A stretch of 64,000 bases of DNA from Streptomyces coacervatus (GCF_029223485.1 NZ_JARHTP010000017.1:204323-268322), one strand, 5' to 3'; shown: positions 23,401-32,392, counted from the stretch's first letter. Numbers and translations are program-made. Notes: generated by a model from the letters alone, not told the origin.

Positions 23401-24246
23401 ATGCCCTCCCCCACCCCTCCCCCCTCACCCACCGACTGGCGCGAGACCAACCGCGCAAACTGGAACGAGCGGGTGCCGCTGCACACCGCCGGCGACTTCT
23501 ACGACCTCGACGGCTTCCGGGCCGGCAAGGATCCGCTGCGCCACTTCGAGCTGGCCGAGGTCGGCGACGTGAGGGGCAAGTCGCTGCTGCACCTGCAGTG
23601 CCACATCGGCACCGACACCCTGTCCTGGGCCCGGCACGGCGCCGCCCGTGTCGTCGGCCTCGACTTCTCCGAACCGGCCGTCGAGGCCGCCCGCGCGCTC
23701 GCCTCCGACCTGGGCTTCGGCCCCGAGCGGGCGGCCTTCGTCGCGTCCGACGTGTACGACGCGGCGTCCGCGGTGGCTGCGCTGTCCGAGTCCTCGTACG
23801 ACATCGTCTACACCGGCACCGGCGCGCTGTGCTGGCTGCCCGACATCCGGCGCTGGGCCGAGACGGCCGCCGCGCTGGTGACGCCGGGCGGGTTCCTGTA
23901 CCTCGCCGAGTTCCATCCGCTGACCGATGTGCTCGACGACGAGACCGGATCGCGGATCGTGCGGGACTACTTCGACCTTGGCGCGCAGATCTACGACTAC
24001 CCCGGTACCTACGCGGCACAGAGCACCGAAACCATCCACAACCGGACCGTGGAATGGCAGCACCCGCTCGGCGAGGTCGTCTCCGCGCTCGCCGCGGCCG
24101 GGCTGCGCATCGAGTTCCTGCACGAGCACGACGTCTCACTGTTCCGCCGGTTCGAGGTCTTCGAGCAGCGGGACGGGTACTTCCGCCTTCCGGCGGACCG
24201 GCCGCGCATTCCGCTGATGTACTCGCTGCGGGCGGCCAAGGACTGA
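23401..24246 (+). CDS. SAM-dependent class I methyltransferase
   Basis: 281 residues, ATG 23401 with GGAAG upstream. Motif I LLHLQCHIGTDTLSWARHG, motif II VVGLDFSEPAVEAARA with the acidic ribose-binding Asp, and the later YDIVYTGTGALCWLPDI fit the class I fold. The motif I is the QCHIGTDT variant found in a common actinobacterial small-molecule methyltransferase family. Substrate unknown. It is followed after 30 nt by a SnoaL-like gene but is not obviously part of a pathway. Confidence 0.85.
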   Translation: MPSPTPPPSPTDWRETNRANWNERVPLHTAGDFYDLDGFRAGKDPLRHFELAEVGDVRGKSLLHLQCHIGTDTLSWARHGAARVVGLDFSEPAVEAARALASDLGFGPERAAFVASDVYDAASAVAALSESSYDIVYTGTGALCWLPDIRRWAETAAALVTPGGFLYLAEFHPLTDVLDDETGSRIVRDYFDLGAQIYDYPGTYAAQSTETIHNRTVEWQHPLGEVVSALAAAGLRIEFLHEHDVSLFRRFEVFEQRDGYFRLPADRPRIPLMYSLRAAKD

Positions 24247-24276
24247 TTGTCAGTGGCGGGGTGCAGACTCGTCGAC

Positions 24277-24651
24277 ATGACCGATCTGCGCAAGACAGTC
24301 GAGACGTTCTGGGCATCCGCCGAGGCCCGGGACTGGGACACGTTCGCAGGCACCCTCGCCGAGGACGTGGAGTACACGCTCCCCCAGACCCGGGAGCGGA
24401 TCAGCGGGCGGGAGCGGTATGTGCAGTTCAACCGGGAGTATCCAGGTGACTGGCACCTGCGGATCGAGCGGATCGTCGCCGAGCCGGGGCAGGTGGTCAG
24501 CTGGGTGCACTTCACGGTGGGGCTGGACGAGATGTACGCGATCTCGTTCTTCACGGAGGACGGGCACGGCCGCATATCCACCATCACCGACTTCTGGCCG
24601 GAGCCGTACGAGCCCCCGGCCGGCCGGGACCATCTCACCGAGCGGTACTGA
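24277..24651 (+). CDS. SnoaL/NTF2-like protein
   Basis: 124 residues from ATG 24277 (MTDLRKTVETFW). A TTG/GTG region up to 24247 is also open in frame, but the ATG start aligns with the usual family beginning. The sequence shows the NTF2-like cone pattern: ETFWASAEARDWDTFAGTLAEDVEYTLPQ, then RYVQFNREYPGDWHLRIERIV and ISFFTEDGHGRISTITDFWPEPYEPP. Such proteins are often annotated as SnoaL-like or nuclear transport factor 2; function cannot be read from sequence. The GTG-rich strip between the methyltransferase and this ATG has no ribosome site. Confidence 0.78.
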   Translation: MTDLRKTVETFWASAEARDWDTFAGTLAEDVEYTLPQTRERISGRERYVQFNREYPGDWHLRIERIVAEPGQVVSWVHFTVGLDEMYAISFFTEDGHGRISTITDFWPEPYEPPAGRDHLTERY

Positions 24652-24696
24652 ACCCCGCGGCCGAGCCCGGCGCGGCGGCCCCGTACCGTGGAAGGC

Positions 24697-25476
24697 GTGT
24701 ACCGGTTTCTGCTGACGCCCCGCTGGTGGGGGATCAACGTCTTCGTGCTGCTCGCCATCCCCTTCTGCATCTTCATGGGGTCGTGGCAGCTGAGCCGGTT
24801 CGAGGACCGGGTGCAGGCCCACCGGGACGCGACCGAGCAGGTCACGACGGACCGGCACGAGGCGGCCAGTCCGCTGCGCGAGCTGCTGCCCGTGGACAAG
24901 GCGACGTCCGGCAGACAGGCCACCGCGACCGGGCGGTACGGCAAGCAACTGCTCGTCCCGGACCGCCAACTCGACGGCAAGCGCGGCTACTACGTCCTCA
25001 CACTGCTGCGCACCGACGGCGGCAAGGCGCTGCCCGTGGTGCGCGGCTGGCTGCCGGGTTCCGCCGACGCCGCCAGGGCGCCCGCCGCGCCCACCGGTGA
25101 AGTCACCGTCACCGGTGCGCTGCAGGCGTCCGAGACGCCGGGGGACAACGGGGTGAGCGCCCAGGGAGGCCTGCCGTCCGGGCAGACCGCGGCGATCAGC
25201 TCGGCATCGCTGGTGAACCTCGTGCCGTACGACGTGTACGACGCGTGGGTCACGCTGGACAAGGCCGACGCCGGGATGACGGCCGTGCCGGCGACCGCGC
25301 CCGCGGACTCCGGGCTGGACCTGAAGGCGTTCCAGAACCTCGGCTACACCGGCGAGTGGTTCGTCTTCGCCGGGTTCGTGGTCTTCATGTGGTTCCGGCT
25401 GCTGCGGCGCGAGGCGGAGTTTGCGCGGGATGCGCAGATGGGGTTGGTGGCGGAGGAAGAGGGGGTTGCCGTCTGA
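24697..25476 (+). CDS. SURF1-family cytochrome c oxidase assembly protein
   Basis: 259 residues from GTG 24697 (MYRFLLTPRWWGINV). The family hallmarks are two membrane helices at the ends (about 10-30, WWGINVFVLLAIPFCIFMGSW; and near the C-terminus, WFVFAGFVVFMWF) enclosing a periplasmic domain (RQATATGRYGKQLLVPDRQL; GYYVLTLLRTDGGKALPVVRGWLP). SURF1 helps insert haem a into cytochrome c oxidase. TACCGT at 24684-24689 lies 7 nt before the GTG and there is no proper ribosome site, so this may be a leaderless transcript; GTG 24688 is the alternative start. Confidence 0.85.
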   Translation: MYRFLLTPRWWGINVFVLLAIPFCIFMGSWQLSRFEDRVQAHRDATEQVTTDRHEAASPLRELLPVDKATSGRQATATGRYGKQLLVPDRQLDGKRGYYVLTLLRTDGGKALPVVRGWLPGSADAARAPAAPTGEVTVTGALQASETPGDNGVSAQGGLPSGQTAAISSASLVNLVPYDVYDAWVTLDKADAGMTAVPATAPADSGLDLKAFQNLGYTGEWFVFAGFVVFMWFRLLRREAEFARDAQMGLVAEEEGVAV

Positions 25477-25561
25477 CCTCGGTTTTCGGTGAACCGGGGC
25501 TGCGGCTTGGGGGGGGTGTCACTTGCCCGCGCTTGCGGGGTGCCGCCTTTCTTTGGGACGG

Positions 25562-25579
25562 GTGCCGCCCCAGCGGCAC
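25562..25579. terminator. Bidirectional terminator, dispersed-repeat type
   Basis: GTGCCGC (25562-25568), CCCA loop, GCGGCAC (25573-25579) between the SURF1 stop and the converging DUF4232-type gene. The sequence around it resembles a common Streptomyces intergenic palindrome. Confidence 0.7.
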
Positions 25580-25592
25580 GACTGCCCGCAGG

Positions 25593-26759
25593 CTAGGAAG
25601 CGGCGGCCAGCACCCCGGTGTAAATGACCGTCCCCGCACACGCATTGGACACCGTTGCCGAAACCGTCGGAGACCCCGCCGCCGTCGTGTGGGACACCAC
25701 CACGCTGCCGTCCGCCGTGCCGTCCGCCGTCATCATCTGCGTGGTGACGCCGCTGTCCGTGCCGGTGGAGCCGGTGCCGGACGTGCTGCCCGCGTCGGCG
25801 GTCGGAGTCGGGGTGGGGGTGGGGGTGGAACCGCCGTCGGTGGTGCCGCCGGTGCTGCTGCCCGTGGTGGGGCAGGTCTCCGAGGGAACCCAGGCGAACT
25901 TCACCTCGTAGGCCGCGCCCGGCTGCAGCTGCAGCGCGGCGACCTCGGTGGCCGGGTCGGGCAGGCCGGCCGCCGCATCCCCGGACACATGCCGCGCAGT
26001 AGTGATCTTGGTGGCGTCTGCGGCGCCCTGCGCGAGCGTGCTCAGGGTGCCCGCGCCGCCGAGGGTGCAGGCGGAGGTGGAGACGTTGACGACGCGGAAG
26101 GTGCCGTAGACCGTGTTCGCGGCGTCGGGGGCGGCGACGGACTCGGTGGGCGAGCCGAGCTGGGCGGCCGTGCACACGGGGGCACCGGCGGCGCTGGTGG
26201 CCGACGGGCCGGTGCCGGTGCTGCTGCCCGTGCCCGTACCGGTGCCCTTGCCGTCGCCCTTCGAGTCGCCCTTGCCCTTGCCCTGCGTCTTGCCCGGGGT
26301 GCCGCCGGCAGTGCTCTCACTGCCGTCTGCGTTTTTTCCCTGGCTCGCCCCGCCCTGGGCCTGTGAGGCCTGGCCGGCGACGGACGGGTTGACGTCGGAA
26401 CCGGTGGAGTTGGAGACATGGACCAGGGCCGGGACGGCGGTGCCGAGGAAGAGCGCGGCGGCCGCCATGCCGACGACGGCCTGCCGCTTGCGGGCGCGCC
26501 GCGCGGGCACGGCCCGCCGCAGATGGTCCAGCGTGCCGTCGCGCGGTTCGACCGTCTGCACCGCCTGGTGCAGCATCCTGCGCAGAGCCAGCTCGTCCGA
26601 GTCGAGCCCGTCGGGGCTCTGGTCGTCGGGGCCGTGGTTCACAGTTCCGTTCCCAGCGTGCGATTGCCTGTGCTCTTGCTCGTGCCCTGCCGTCGGCTCA
26701 TGCCATGCGAAGGGCTCATGGCGGCCATGGGAGTCACGTCCCTCGGCGTCCTTGTTCAT
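25593..26759 (-). CDS. Membrane-anchored DUF4232-like protein, probable partner of the upstream sigma factor
   Basis: 388 residues; ATG 26759 overlaps the sigma-factor stop by 4 nt. Residues 1-95 are cytoplasmic and polar, including LALRRMLHQAVQTVEPRDGTLDHLRRAVPARRARKR; one membrane helix follows (VVGMAAAALFLGTAVPALVHV). A long Gly/Ser/Thr/Lys linker leads to an extracytoplasmic domain with Cys pairs (PVCTAAQLG; STSACTLGGAGTL; ETCPTTG; NACAGTVIY) like DUF4232, broken by a (Thr-Pro)n linker. Position and topology suggest an anti-sigma or a surface sensor for the SigE-type factor. No zinc-binding anti-sigma motif (HxxxCxxC) is seen, so the anti-sigma role is uncertain. Confidence 0.72.
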   Translation of the reverse strand: MNKDAEGRDSHGRHEPFAWHEPTAGHEQEHRQSHAGNGTVNHGPDDQSPDGLDSDELALRRMLHQAVQTVEPRDGTLDHLRRAVPARRARKRQAVVGMAAAALFLGTAVPALVHVSNSTGSDVNPSVAGQASQAQGGASQGKNADGSESTAGGTPGKTQGKGKGDSKGDGKGTGTGTGSSTGTGPSATSAAGAPVCTAAQLGSPTESVAAPDAANTVYGTFRVVNVSTSACTLGGAGTLSTLAQGAADATKITTARHVSGDAAAGLPDPATEVAALQLQPGAAYEVKFAWVPSETCPTTGSSTGGTTDGGSTPTPTPTPTADAGSTSGTGSTGTDSGVTTQMMTADGTADGSVVVSHTTAAGSPTVSATVSNACAGTVIYTGVLAAAS

Positions 26760-27439
26760 GCCGTTGCCTCCATCGCGAGACGGAGGGCCGCGATGCCGCG
26801 GGAGCCGTACGCCTTCACCGAGCCCAGCGATATCCCGAGCGTCTCGGCGACCTGGGCCTCGGTCATGTCCGCGAAGTAGCGCAGCACCAGGACCTCGCGC
26901 TGGCGGCGCTGCAGGCCCTTCATCGCCTTGATCAGGGAGTCGCGCTCCAGCTGGTCGTAGGCCCCCTCCTCGGCGCTCGCCATGTCGGGCATCGGCTTCG
27001 ACAGGAGCTTGAGGCCCAGGATGCGGCGGCGCAAGGCGGAGCGGGAAAGATTGACGACCGTCTGACGCAGATAGGCGAGCGTCTTCTCCGGGTCGCGGAC
27101 CCGTTTGCGTGCCGAGTGCACGCGGATGAAGGCCTCCTGGACGACGTCCTCGCAGGAGGCGGTGTCGTCGAGCAGAAGGGCGGCGAGACCCAGCAGTGAG
27201 CGGTAGTGCGTGCGGTAGGTCTCGGTGAGGTGGTCGACGGTGGTGCCGGCCGCCGCAGCGTCCTCGGCGTGATCGGCGCCGTCACGCTGACTCGGTATGC
27301 GGGCAGGCCGCGCTGCGGGCATGGGCGCGATCACCGGCATGCCGCCGGGCGCACCGGGCACGCGGGGTCGGAGCGACGGGCGGAGCGGCCGTAGAGCCGT
27401 ACCGCGGGTCGCTGCTTGGAAGTCGAGAACCTCTGCCAC
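26756..27439 (-). CDS. ECF RNA polymerase sigma factor, SigE family
   Basis: 227 residues from GTG 27439. A disordered Pro/Ala-rich extension (1-65) precedes region 2 (LTETYRTHYRSLLGLAALLLDDTASCEDVVQEAFIRV) and region 4 (LQRRQREVLVLRYFADMTEAQVAETLGISLGSVKAYGSRGIAALR). The fold matches the actinobacterial SigE-family ECF factors. It is translationally coupled to the membrane protein at 25593. Starts within the extension (for example MPVIAPMP) cannot be excluded. The regulon is unknown. Confidence 0.88.
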   Translation of the reverse strand: MAEVLDFQAATRGTALRPLRPSLRPRVPGAPGGMPVIAPMPAARPARIPSQRDGADHAEDAAAAGTTVDHLTETYRTHYRSLLGLAALLLDDTASCEDVVQEAFIRVHSARKRVRDPEKTLAYLRQTVVNLSRSALRRRILGLKLLSKPMPDMASAEEGAYDQLERDSLIKAMKGLQRRQREVLVLRYFADMTEAQVAETLGISLGSVKAYGSRGIAALRLAMEATA

Positions 27440-27884
27440 GCCAGTTGGACACGCTCCGCCCCGTCAGGGTTGTACGTGCCGGGCGTCACTTTTGCGTCAT
27501 GTGCCGCAGCCGGCCGTCCGGTGTCAGGCAGCGCAACTGACCGTGCGTCAAACGCCCTCATGCCTACCCGCTCTTCCCCTATATCCCGAATGTCCGAGGC
27601 GTCCCCACGCCTCACCGCGCATCCCCGCACCCCGAAGGGCGTTCGCAAAGACGCTCCCCGCCCTTCGCGCGGTTGCGGAGAGCGGGGAGGGAAATCTTCG
27701 GATGCCGAGGGGGCCCGGGGCAAGTGGTACGGACCTTCTCCGGGCCACGTGTCACCCGCAGATCCTATAAACGAAACCGGCCACAGCCAGGGCTTTTCCG
27801 GCGGAAAACCCTTACTTCCGGATGTGCTGCACGCAACACGGCAGGTCATGGGAGCGCGACCATCGTCACGCGCCGTCACGACGA
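27440..27884. other. Intergenic region between sigma-factor gene and asd
   Basis: 445 nt with no supported gene on either strand; the open frames here are chance GC-rich frames. It should hold the sigma-factor promoter (near its 27439 end). The only clear structure is the hairpin at 27789-27812. Confidence 0.6.
27789..27812 (-). terminator. Hairpin downstream of asd
   Basis: AGGG-C-TTTTCC pairs with GGAAAA-CCCT with a single bulged C and a 3-nt loop, about 73 nt past the asd stop. It is the likely terminator of the lysC-asd operon. Confidence 0.5.
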
Positions 27885-28943
27885 CTAGGCGAATTCCGCC
27901 GCCACCAGCTCCGCGATCTGTGCGGTGTTCAGGGCCGCGCCCTTGCGCAGATTGTCGCCGCAAACGAAGAGTTCGAGCGCCGTCGGGTCGTCGAGCGCGC
28001 GCCGCACCCGGCCCACCCAGGTCGGGTCGGTGCCCACGACATCGGCGGGCGTGGGGAACTCGCCGGCCGCCGGGTCGTCGAAGAGCACGACCCCGGGGGC
28101 GGTGGCGAGGATCTCGCGGGCCCCGTCGACGGTGACCTCGCCCTGGAAACGGGCGTGGACGGTGAGGGAGTGCGTGGTGACCACCGGTACCCGTACACAG
28201 GTGACGGCGACGGGCAGCCGGGGCAGTCCGAGGATCTTGCGGGACTCGTCCCGCACCTTCATCTCCTCCGAGGACCAGCCGTCCTCGCGCAGGGATCCGG
28301 CCCACGGTACGACGTTCAGCGCGACCGGCTCCGGGAACGGCCCGGTGTTGTCGCCGACGGCCCGCCGTACATCACCGGGGCTGGTCCCCAGTTGCGTACC
28401 GGCGACCAGCGCCAACTGCTGCCGCAGGGTCTCCACCCCGGCGCGCCCGGCTCCGCTCACCGCCTGGTACGAGGAGACCACCAGCTCGCGCAGCCCGAAC
28501 TCGGCATGCAGCGCACCCAGGGCCACGATCATGGAGAGCGTCGTGCAGTTGGGGTTGGCGATGATCCCGCGAGGCCGGCGGCGGGCGCAGTGCGGATTGA
28601 CCTCGGGGACGACCAGCGGCACCTCCGGGTCCATCCGGAAGGCGCCCGAGTTGTCCACCACCACCGCGCCCTTGGCCGCGGCGATCGGCGCCCAGTGCGC
28701 GGACACCTCGTCGGGCACGTCGAACATGGCGACGTCGACCCCGTCGAAGGCCTCCTCGGCCAGGGCCTTCACCTCGACCTCCTCGCCGCGCACGGCCAGC
28801 TTGCGGCCGGCCGAGCGCGGTGAGGCGATCAGACGGATCTCGCCCCAGATGTCCGCGTGCTGGGACAGGATCTGGAGCATGACCGTGCCGACGGCTCCGG
28901 TCGCTCCCACGACCGCGAGCGTGGGCCGTCCCGTGCCGGCCAT
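27885..28943 (-). CDS. asd: Aspartate-semialdehyde dehydrogenase
   Basis: 352 residues. N-terminal NADP-binding VVGATGAVGTVMLQIL, catalytic Cys in IIANPNCTTLSM, and the substrate-binding Arg/Glu region (SYQAVSGAGRAGVETL; FVCGDNLRKGAALNT) are intact. It reduces aspartyl phosphate to aspartate semialdehyde, the branch point for Lys, Met, Thr and diaminopimelate. The ATG at 28943 shares one base with the lysC stop (TGATG), so the two are translated as a coupled operon. The gene ends in a TAG at 27885-27887. Confidence 0.95.
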   Translation of the reverse strand: MAGTGRPTLAVVGATGAVGTVMLQILSQHADIWGEIRLIASPRSAGRKLAVRGEEVEVKALAEEAFDGVDVAMFDVPDEVSAHWAPIAAAKGAVVVDNSGAFRMDPEVPLVVPEVNPHCARRRPRGIIANPNCTTLSMIVALGALHAEFGLRELVVSSYQAVSGAGRAGVETLRQQLALVAGTQLGTSPGDVRRAVGDNTGPFPEPVALNVVPWAGSLREDGWSSEEMKVRDESRKILGLPRLPVAVTCVRVPVVTTHSLTVHARFQGEVTVDGAREILATAPGVVLFDDPAAGEFPTPADVVGTDPTWVGRVRRALDDPTALELFVCGDNLRKGAALNTAQIAELVAAEFA

Positions 28944-30232
28944 CAGCGGCCGGTGCCTCCGTAGACGACCGCCTCGGCGGTGTCGGAGTCGAGGCCGAAC
29001 GCGGTGTGGACGGCGCGCACGGCCTCCGGCACGTCGTCGGCGCGGGTGACGACCGAGATACGGATCTCGGAGGTCGAGATCAGCTCGATGTTCACGCCGG
29101 CGTCGGACAGCGCCTCGAAGAAGGAGGCCGTGACGCCCGGGTTGGTCTTCATGCCCGCGCCGACCAGCGAGATCTTGCCGATCTGGTCGTCGTAGCGCAG
29201 CGAGTCGAACCCGATGGCCGTCTTCGCCCGCTCCAGGGCGTCGATGGCCTTGCGGCCCTCGGTCTTGGGGAGCGTGAAGGAGATGTCCGTCAGCCCGGTG
29301 GAGGCGGCGGACACGTTCTGCACGACCATGTCGATGTTGATCTCGGCGTCGGCGATCGCGCGGAAGATCGAGGCGGCCTCGCCCGGCTTGTCCGGGACGC
29401 CGACGACCGTGACCTTGGCCTCGGAGGTGTCGTGAGCGACACCCGAGATGATGGCCTGCTCCACCTTTTCCCCTTGCTGCTGTGCCTTTTGAACGAGTGG
29501 CTCGTTGCTGACCCAGGTGCCCTGCAGCCCCGAGAAGGACGAGCGCACATGGATCGGGATGTTGTAGCGGCGGGCGTACTCCACACAGCGGTGGAGCAGC
29601 ACCTTGGAGCCGGAGGCGGCGAGCTCCAGCATGTCCTCGAAGGCGATCCAGTCGATCTTCTTCGCCTTCTTCACCACACGCGGGTCGGCGGTGAACACGC
29701 CGTCGACGTCGGTGTAGATCTCGCACACCTCGGCATCGAGGGCGGCGGCCAGCGCGACGGCGGTCGTGTCGCTGCCGCCGCGGCCGAGCGTGGTGATGTC
29801 CTTCTTGTCCTGACTTACACCCTGGAAGCCCGCGACGATGGCGATGTTGCCCTCGTCCACCGAGTCACGGATCCGGCCCGGGGTGACGTCGATGATCCGC
29901 GCTTTGTTGTGGACCGAGTCGGTGATGACTCCTGCCTGGCTGCCGGTGAACGACTGGGCCTCGTGGCCCAGGTTTTTGATCGCCATGGCCAGCAGCGCCA
30001 TGGAGATCCGCTCTCCGGCGGTCAGCAGCATGTCGAACTCACGCCCGGCCGGCATCGGAGATACCTGCTCGGCGAGATCGATCAGCTCGTCCGTCGTGTC
30101 GCCCATCGCGGAAACGACGACGACCACCTGGTGGCCGTTCTTCTTCGCTTCCACGATTCGCTTGGCGACGCGCTTGATGCCCTCGGCATCGGCTACGGAG
30201 GAGCCTCCGTACTTCTGCACGACAAGGCCCAC
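28943..30232 (-). CDS. lysC: Aspartate kinase
   Basis: 429 residues from GTG 30232 (MGLVVQKYGGSSVADAEGI), which matches the usual family start; an upstream open frame to 30442 is not needed. Kinase motif KYGGSSV, the RGGSDTTAVALAAAL region, then two ACT domains (VTVVGVPDKPGEAASIFRAIADAEINID and the second half ISLVGAGMKTNPGVTASFFEAL). It phosphorylates aspartate as the first step of the aspartate family pathway and is expected to be inhibited by Lys plus Thr. In corynebacteria the same locus also makes a separate beta subunit from an internal start; I did not verify one here. Confidence 0.95.
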   Translation of the reverse strand: MGLVVQKYGGSSVADAEGIKRVAKRIVEAKKNGHQVVVVVSAMGDTTDELIDLAEQVSPMPAGREFDMLLTAGERISMALLAMAIKNLGHEAQSFTGSQAGVITDSVHNKARIIDVTPGRIRDSVDEGNIAIVAGFQGVSQDKKDITTLGRGGSDTTAVALAAALDAEVCEIYTDVDGVFTADPRVVKKAKKIDWIAFEDMLELAASGSKVLLHRCVEYARRYNIPIHVRSSFSGLQGTWVSNEPLVQKAQQQGEKVEQAIISGVAHDTSEAKVTVVGVPDKPGEAASIFRAIADAEINIDMVVQNVSAASTGLTDISFTLPKTEGRKAIDALERAKTAIGFDSLRYDDQIGKISLVGAGMKTNPGVTASFFEALSDAGVNIELISTSEIRISVVTRADDVPEAVRAVHTAFGLDSDTAEAVVYGGTGR

Positions 30233-30384
30233 GTGCGCTCCTCGCTCGTCCCGTGTGTGTCGGCTCATTTTACCGAGCGCCCGATATCGACCTTGCTGAA
30301 ACCACATGGTGAGACCCGGCGCTCCAGCACGGCCCCTGCCCAACCCCGCACATGAACACTCCGCAAAGTGGGCCAGGTCACCCG

Positions 30385-30414
30385 TTGACGCTCTGAGTAG
30401 CCGCCCGATAACTT
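30385..30414 (+). promoter_or_regulatory. Sigma-70-type promoter for the cyclodipeptide synthase operon
   Basis: TTGACG (30385-30390), 18-nt spacer, TAACTT (30409-30414), about 70 nt before the TTG start at 30484. It is one of the closest matches to the HrdB consensus in the window. The divergent lysC start at 30232 lies 150 nt away. Confidence 0.6.
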
Positions 30415-30483
30415 CACGTCGTCGTCGCCACACCAGGAGCACAAGGCTCCATCGGGACTAGCGACGCGAAGGATTCTCCTTCC

Positions 30484-31215
30484 TTGACGACTGCGACCGT
30501 TTCCGAGCTCCAGCACGTCACTCCCGCCGACCTCTTCACGGTCCGGCCCTTCACCCCGCACTGCGAGGTCATCCGCACCGCCGCGGACCACGCCGTCATC
30601 GGCGTCTCCCCCGGCAACAGCTATTTCTCCGCCGCCCGCATCCACGATCTGGCCCGCTGGGGCCTCGCCCTCTTCGAGCGCGTGGACTTCGTCTACACCG
30701 ATCTGCACGTGGCCGAGATGTACGAGGCGTCCGGCTATACGGCCGACGACGCGCGCCGCAAGGCGGTGAAGAACCTGCGCGGCGTGAGGGCCAAGGTCCT
30801 CGGCGCCGTCGAGACCGCCGACCCCGCCGGCACCCGCCTCAGAGCGCACGCCATGTCCGAACTCCGCGACAACCCGGCGTATCGGGAGATACACGAGGAC
30901 CTGCGCACCCGCCTCTCCTCGGACGACGAGTTCCGCACGACCTGCGAGAAACTCGTCGACTCCTTCCTGTCGGCCAAGGAGCAGGAGGTGACCGCGCGCC
31001 AACGGGCCGTCTGCATGGAGTACGTCACCGCGGAGGCACCCCTCTTCCTCGACACCCCCGCGATCCTGGGCGTCCCCTCCTCCCTCAACTGCTACCACCA
31101 GCTCCTGCCGATGGCCGAGCTGCTCTACTCGCCCGGCGCGGGCCTGCGCGCCTCCCGCAACCAGGGCCACGCCATCGTCACGCCGGCCGAGGGGGACCAC
31201 ACCGATGTCCGCTGA
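30484..31215 (+). CDS. tRNA-dependent cyclodipeptide synthase, NYH subfamily, probably cyclo(Tyr-Tyr)
   Basis: 243 residues from TTG 30484 with GAAGGA 10 nt upstream. All signature residues of the NYH subfamily can be placed: nucleophile Ser42 in GVSPGNSYFS with Asn45, Tyr180 and Glu184 in YVTAE, and Tyr204-His205 in SLNCYHQ. The enzyme uses two aminoacyl-tRNAs to make a diketopiperazine. From memory, long stretches (VRPFT, FSAARIHDLARWGL-like, RRKAVKN-RGVRAK, EAPLFLDTPAILGVPSS, LRASRNQGHAIVTP) match Mycobacterium tuberculosis Rv2275, the cyclo(L-Tyr-L-Tyr) synthase, so cyclodityrosine is the predicted product. The 3' end overlaps the P450 gene by 11 nt. Confidence 0.93.
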   Translation: MTTATVSELQHVTPADLFTVRPFTPHCEVIRTAADHAVIGVSPGNSYFSAARIHDLARWGLALFERVDFVYTDLHVAEMYEASGYTADDARRKAVKNLRGVRAKVLGAVETADPAGTRLRAHAMSELRDNPAYREIHEDLRTRLSSDDEFRTTCEKLVDSFLSAKEQEVTARQRAVCMEYVTAEAPLFLDTPAILGVPSSLNCYHQLLPMAELLYSPGAGLRASRNQGHAIVTPAEGDHTDVR

Positions 31216-32392
31216 CCTGCTCATCGACTTCCCGTTCTCCTGGCGGGGCGACCAACTCCCGTCCGAGGTCGAGGAGTTGCGCACCACGACCCCCGTACGG
31301 CGGGTGCGCACCATCGCGGGCGACGAGGCCTGGCTGGTGTCGTCGTACGACCTCTGCAAGCAGGTCCTCGAAGACCCGCGGTTCAGCCTCAAGGACACCT
31401 CGGCCCCCGGGGTCCCCCGCCAGTACGCGCTGACGATCCCGCCCGAGGTCGTCAACAACATGGGGAACATCACGGGCGCCGGACTGCGCAAGGCCGTGCT
31501 CAAGGCGCTCAATCCGAAGGCCCCGGGGCTGGCTCAGTGGCTTCGGTCCTACGCCGGTGAGCTCGTCGACGGGCTGGTCCGCGAGGGCGCGCCCGTGGAC
31601 CTGCGGGCCGGTTTCGCCGACCCGTACTCGTCCGGCATGCACTGCCGCATCCTCGGCATCCCGCAGGCGGACGCGCCCCGGCTGATGCGCAGCCTGGACA
31701 TAGCGTTCATGAACTCGGCCTGCCCGGTCACGGGCGCCCGGCTCAACTGGGACCGTGACATCGCGTACATGACGGAGCGGCTGGACGACCCGTCGACCAC
31801 GGGCCTGATGGCCGAGCTTGCCGCCCTGCGCGCCGACCCCGACTACGCCCACCTGACCGACGAGATGCTCGCGACGGTCGGCGTGACGATGTTCGGCGCG
31901 GGCGTCATCTCGACGTCCGGCTTCCTGACCATGGCACTGGTGTCGCTGATCCAACACCCCGATCTGCAAAGGGAGTTGGTGGCGGATCCCGGGAAGATCC
32001 CCGCGGCCGTCGACGAACTGCTGCGCATCAACCTCTCCATCGGCGACGGACTGCCGAGGCTGGCCACCGAGGACGTACTCCTCGGGGATGTGAAGGTCGC
32101 GGCGGGCGAGCTGGTCCTCGTCCTGGTCGAAGGCGCGAACTTCGACCCGTCCGCCTTCCCCGACCCGCACACCGTCGACCTGACCCGGGCCAACAGCACG
32201 GCCCACCTCTCCTTCGGCGGCGGACGCCACTACTGCCCCGCCACCGCGCTCGGCCGCAAGCACGCCGAGATCGCCCTGGAGACACTGCTGGAGCGGATGC
32301 CGCGCCTACGGCTCGCGGTGCCGATCGAGCAGCTGGTCTGGCGGACGGGATTCATGAAGCGGATTCCGGAGCGGCTGCCGGCCATGTGGTAG
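31205..32392 (+). CDS. Cytochrome P450, CYP121-like (mycocyclosin synthase-like)
   Basis: 395 residues. Haem ligand Cys344 lies in FGGGRHYCPATALGRK. The I-helix MFGAGVISTSGF keeps Ala232 and Ser236, the equivalents (offset one) of CYP121 Ala233 and Ser237. The C-terminus WRTGFMKRIPERLPAMW closely matches the CYP121 ending, but Lys385 stands where CYP121 has active-site Arg386. Middle segments such as ELLRINLS, DGLPRLAT and VLVEGANFDP are also as in CYP121. Known CYP121 couples the two tyrosine rings of cyclodityrosine to mycocyclosin; some Streptomyces P450s paired with these synthases instead dimerise the diketopiperazine or attach a nucleobase. The overlap with the synthase gene makes one pathway almost certain. 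Confidence 0.92.
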   Translation: MSADLLIDFPFSWRGDQLPSEVEELRTTTPVRRVRTIAGDEAWLVSSYDLCKQVLEDPRFSLKDTSAPGVPRQYALTIPPEVVNNMGNITGAGLRKAVLKALNPKAPGLAQWLRSYAGELVDGLVREGAPVDLRAGFADPYSSGMHCRILGIPQADAPRLMRSLDIAFMNSACPVTGARLNWDRDIAYMTERLDDPSTTGLMAELAALRADPDYAHLTDEMLATVGVTMFGAGVISTSGFLTMALVSLIQHPDLQRELVADPGKIPAAVDELLRINLSIGDGLPRLATEDVLLGDVKVAAGELVLVLVEGANFDPSAFPDPHTVDLTRANSTAHLSFGGGRHYCPATALGRKHAEIALETLLERMPRLRLAVPIEQLVWRTGFMKRIPERLPAMW

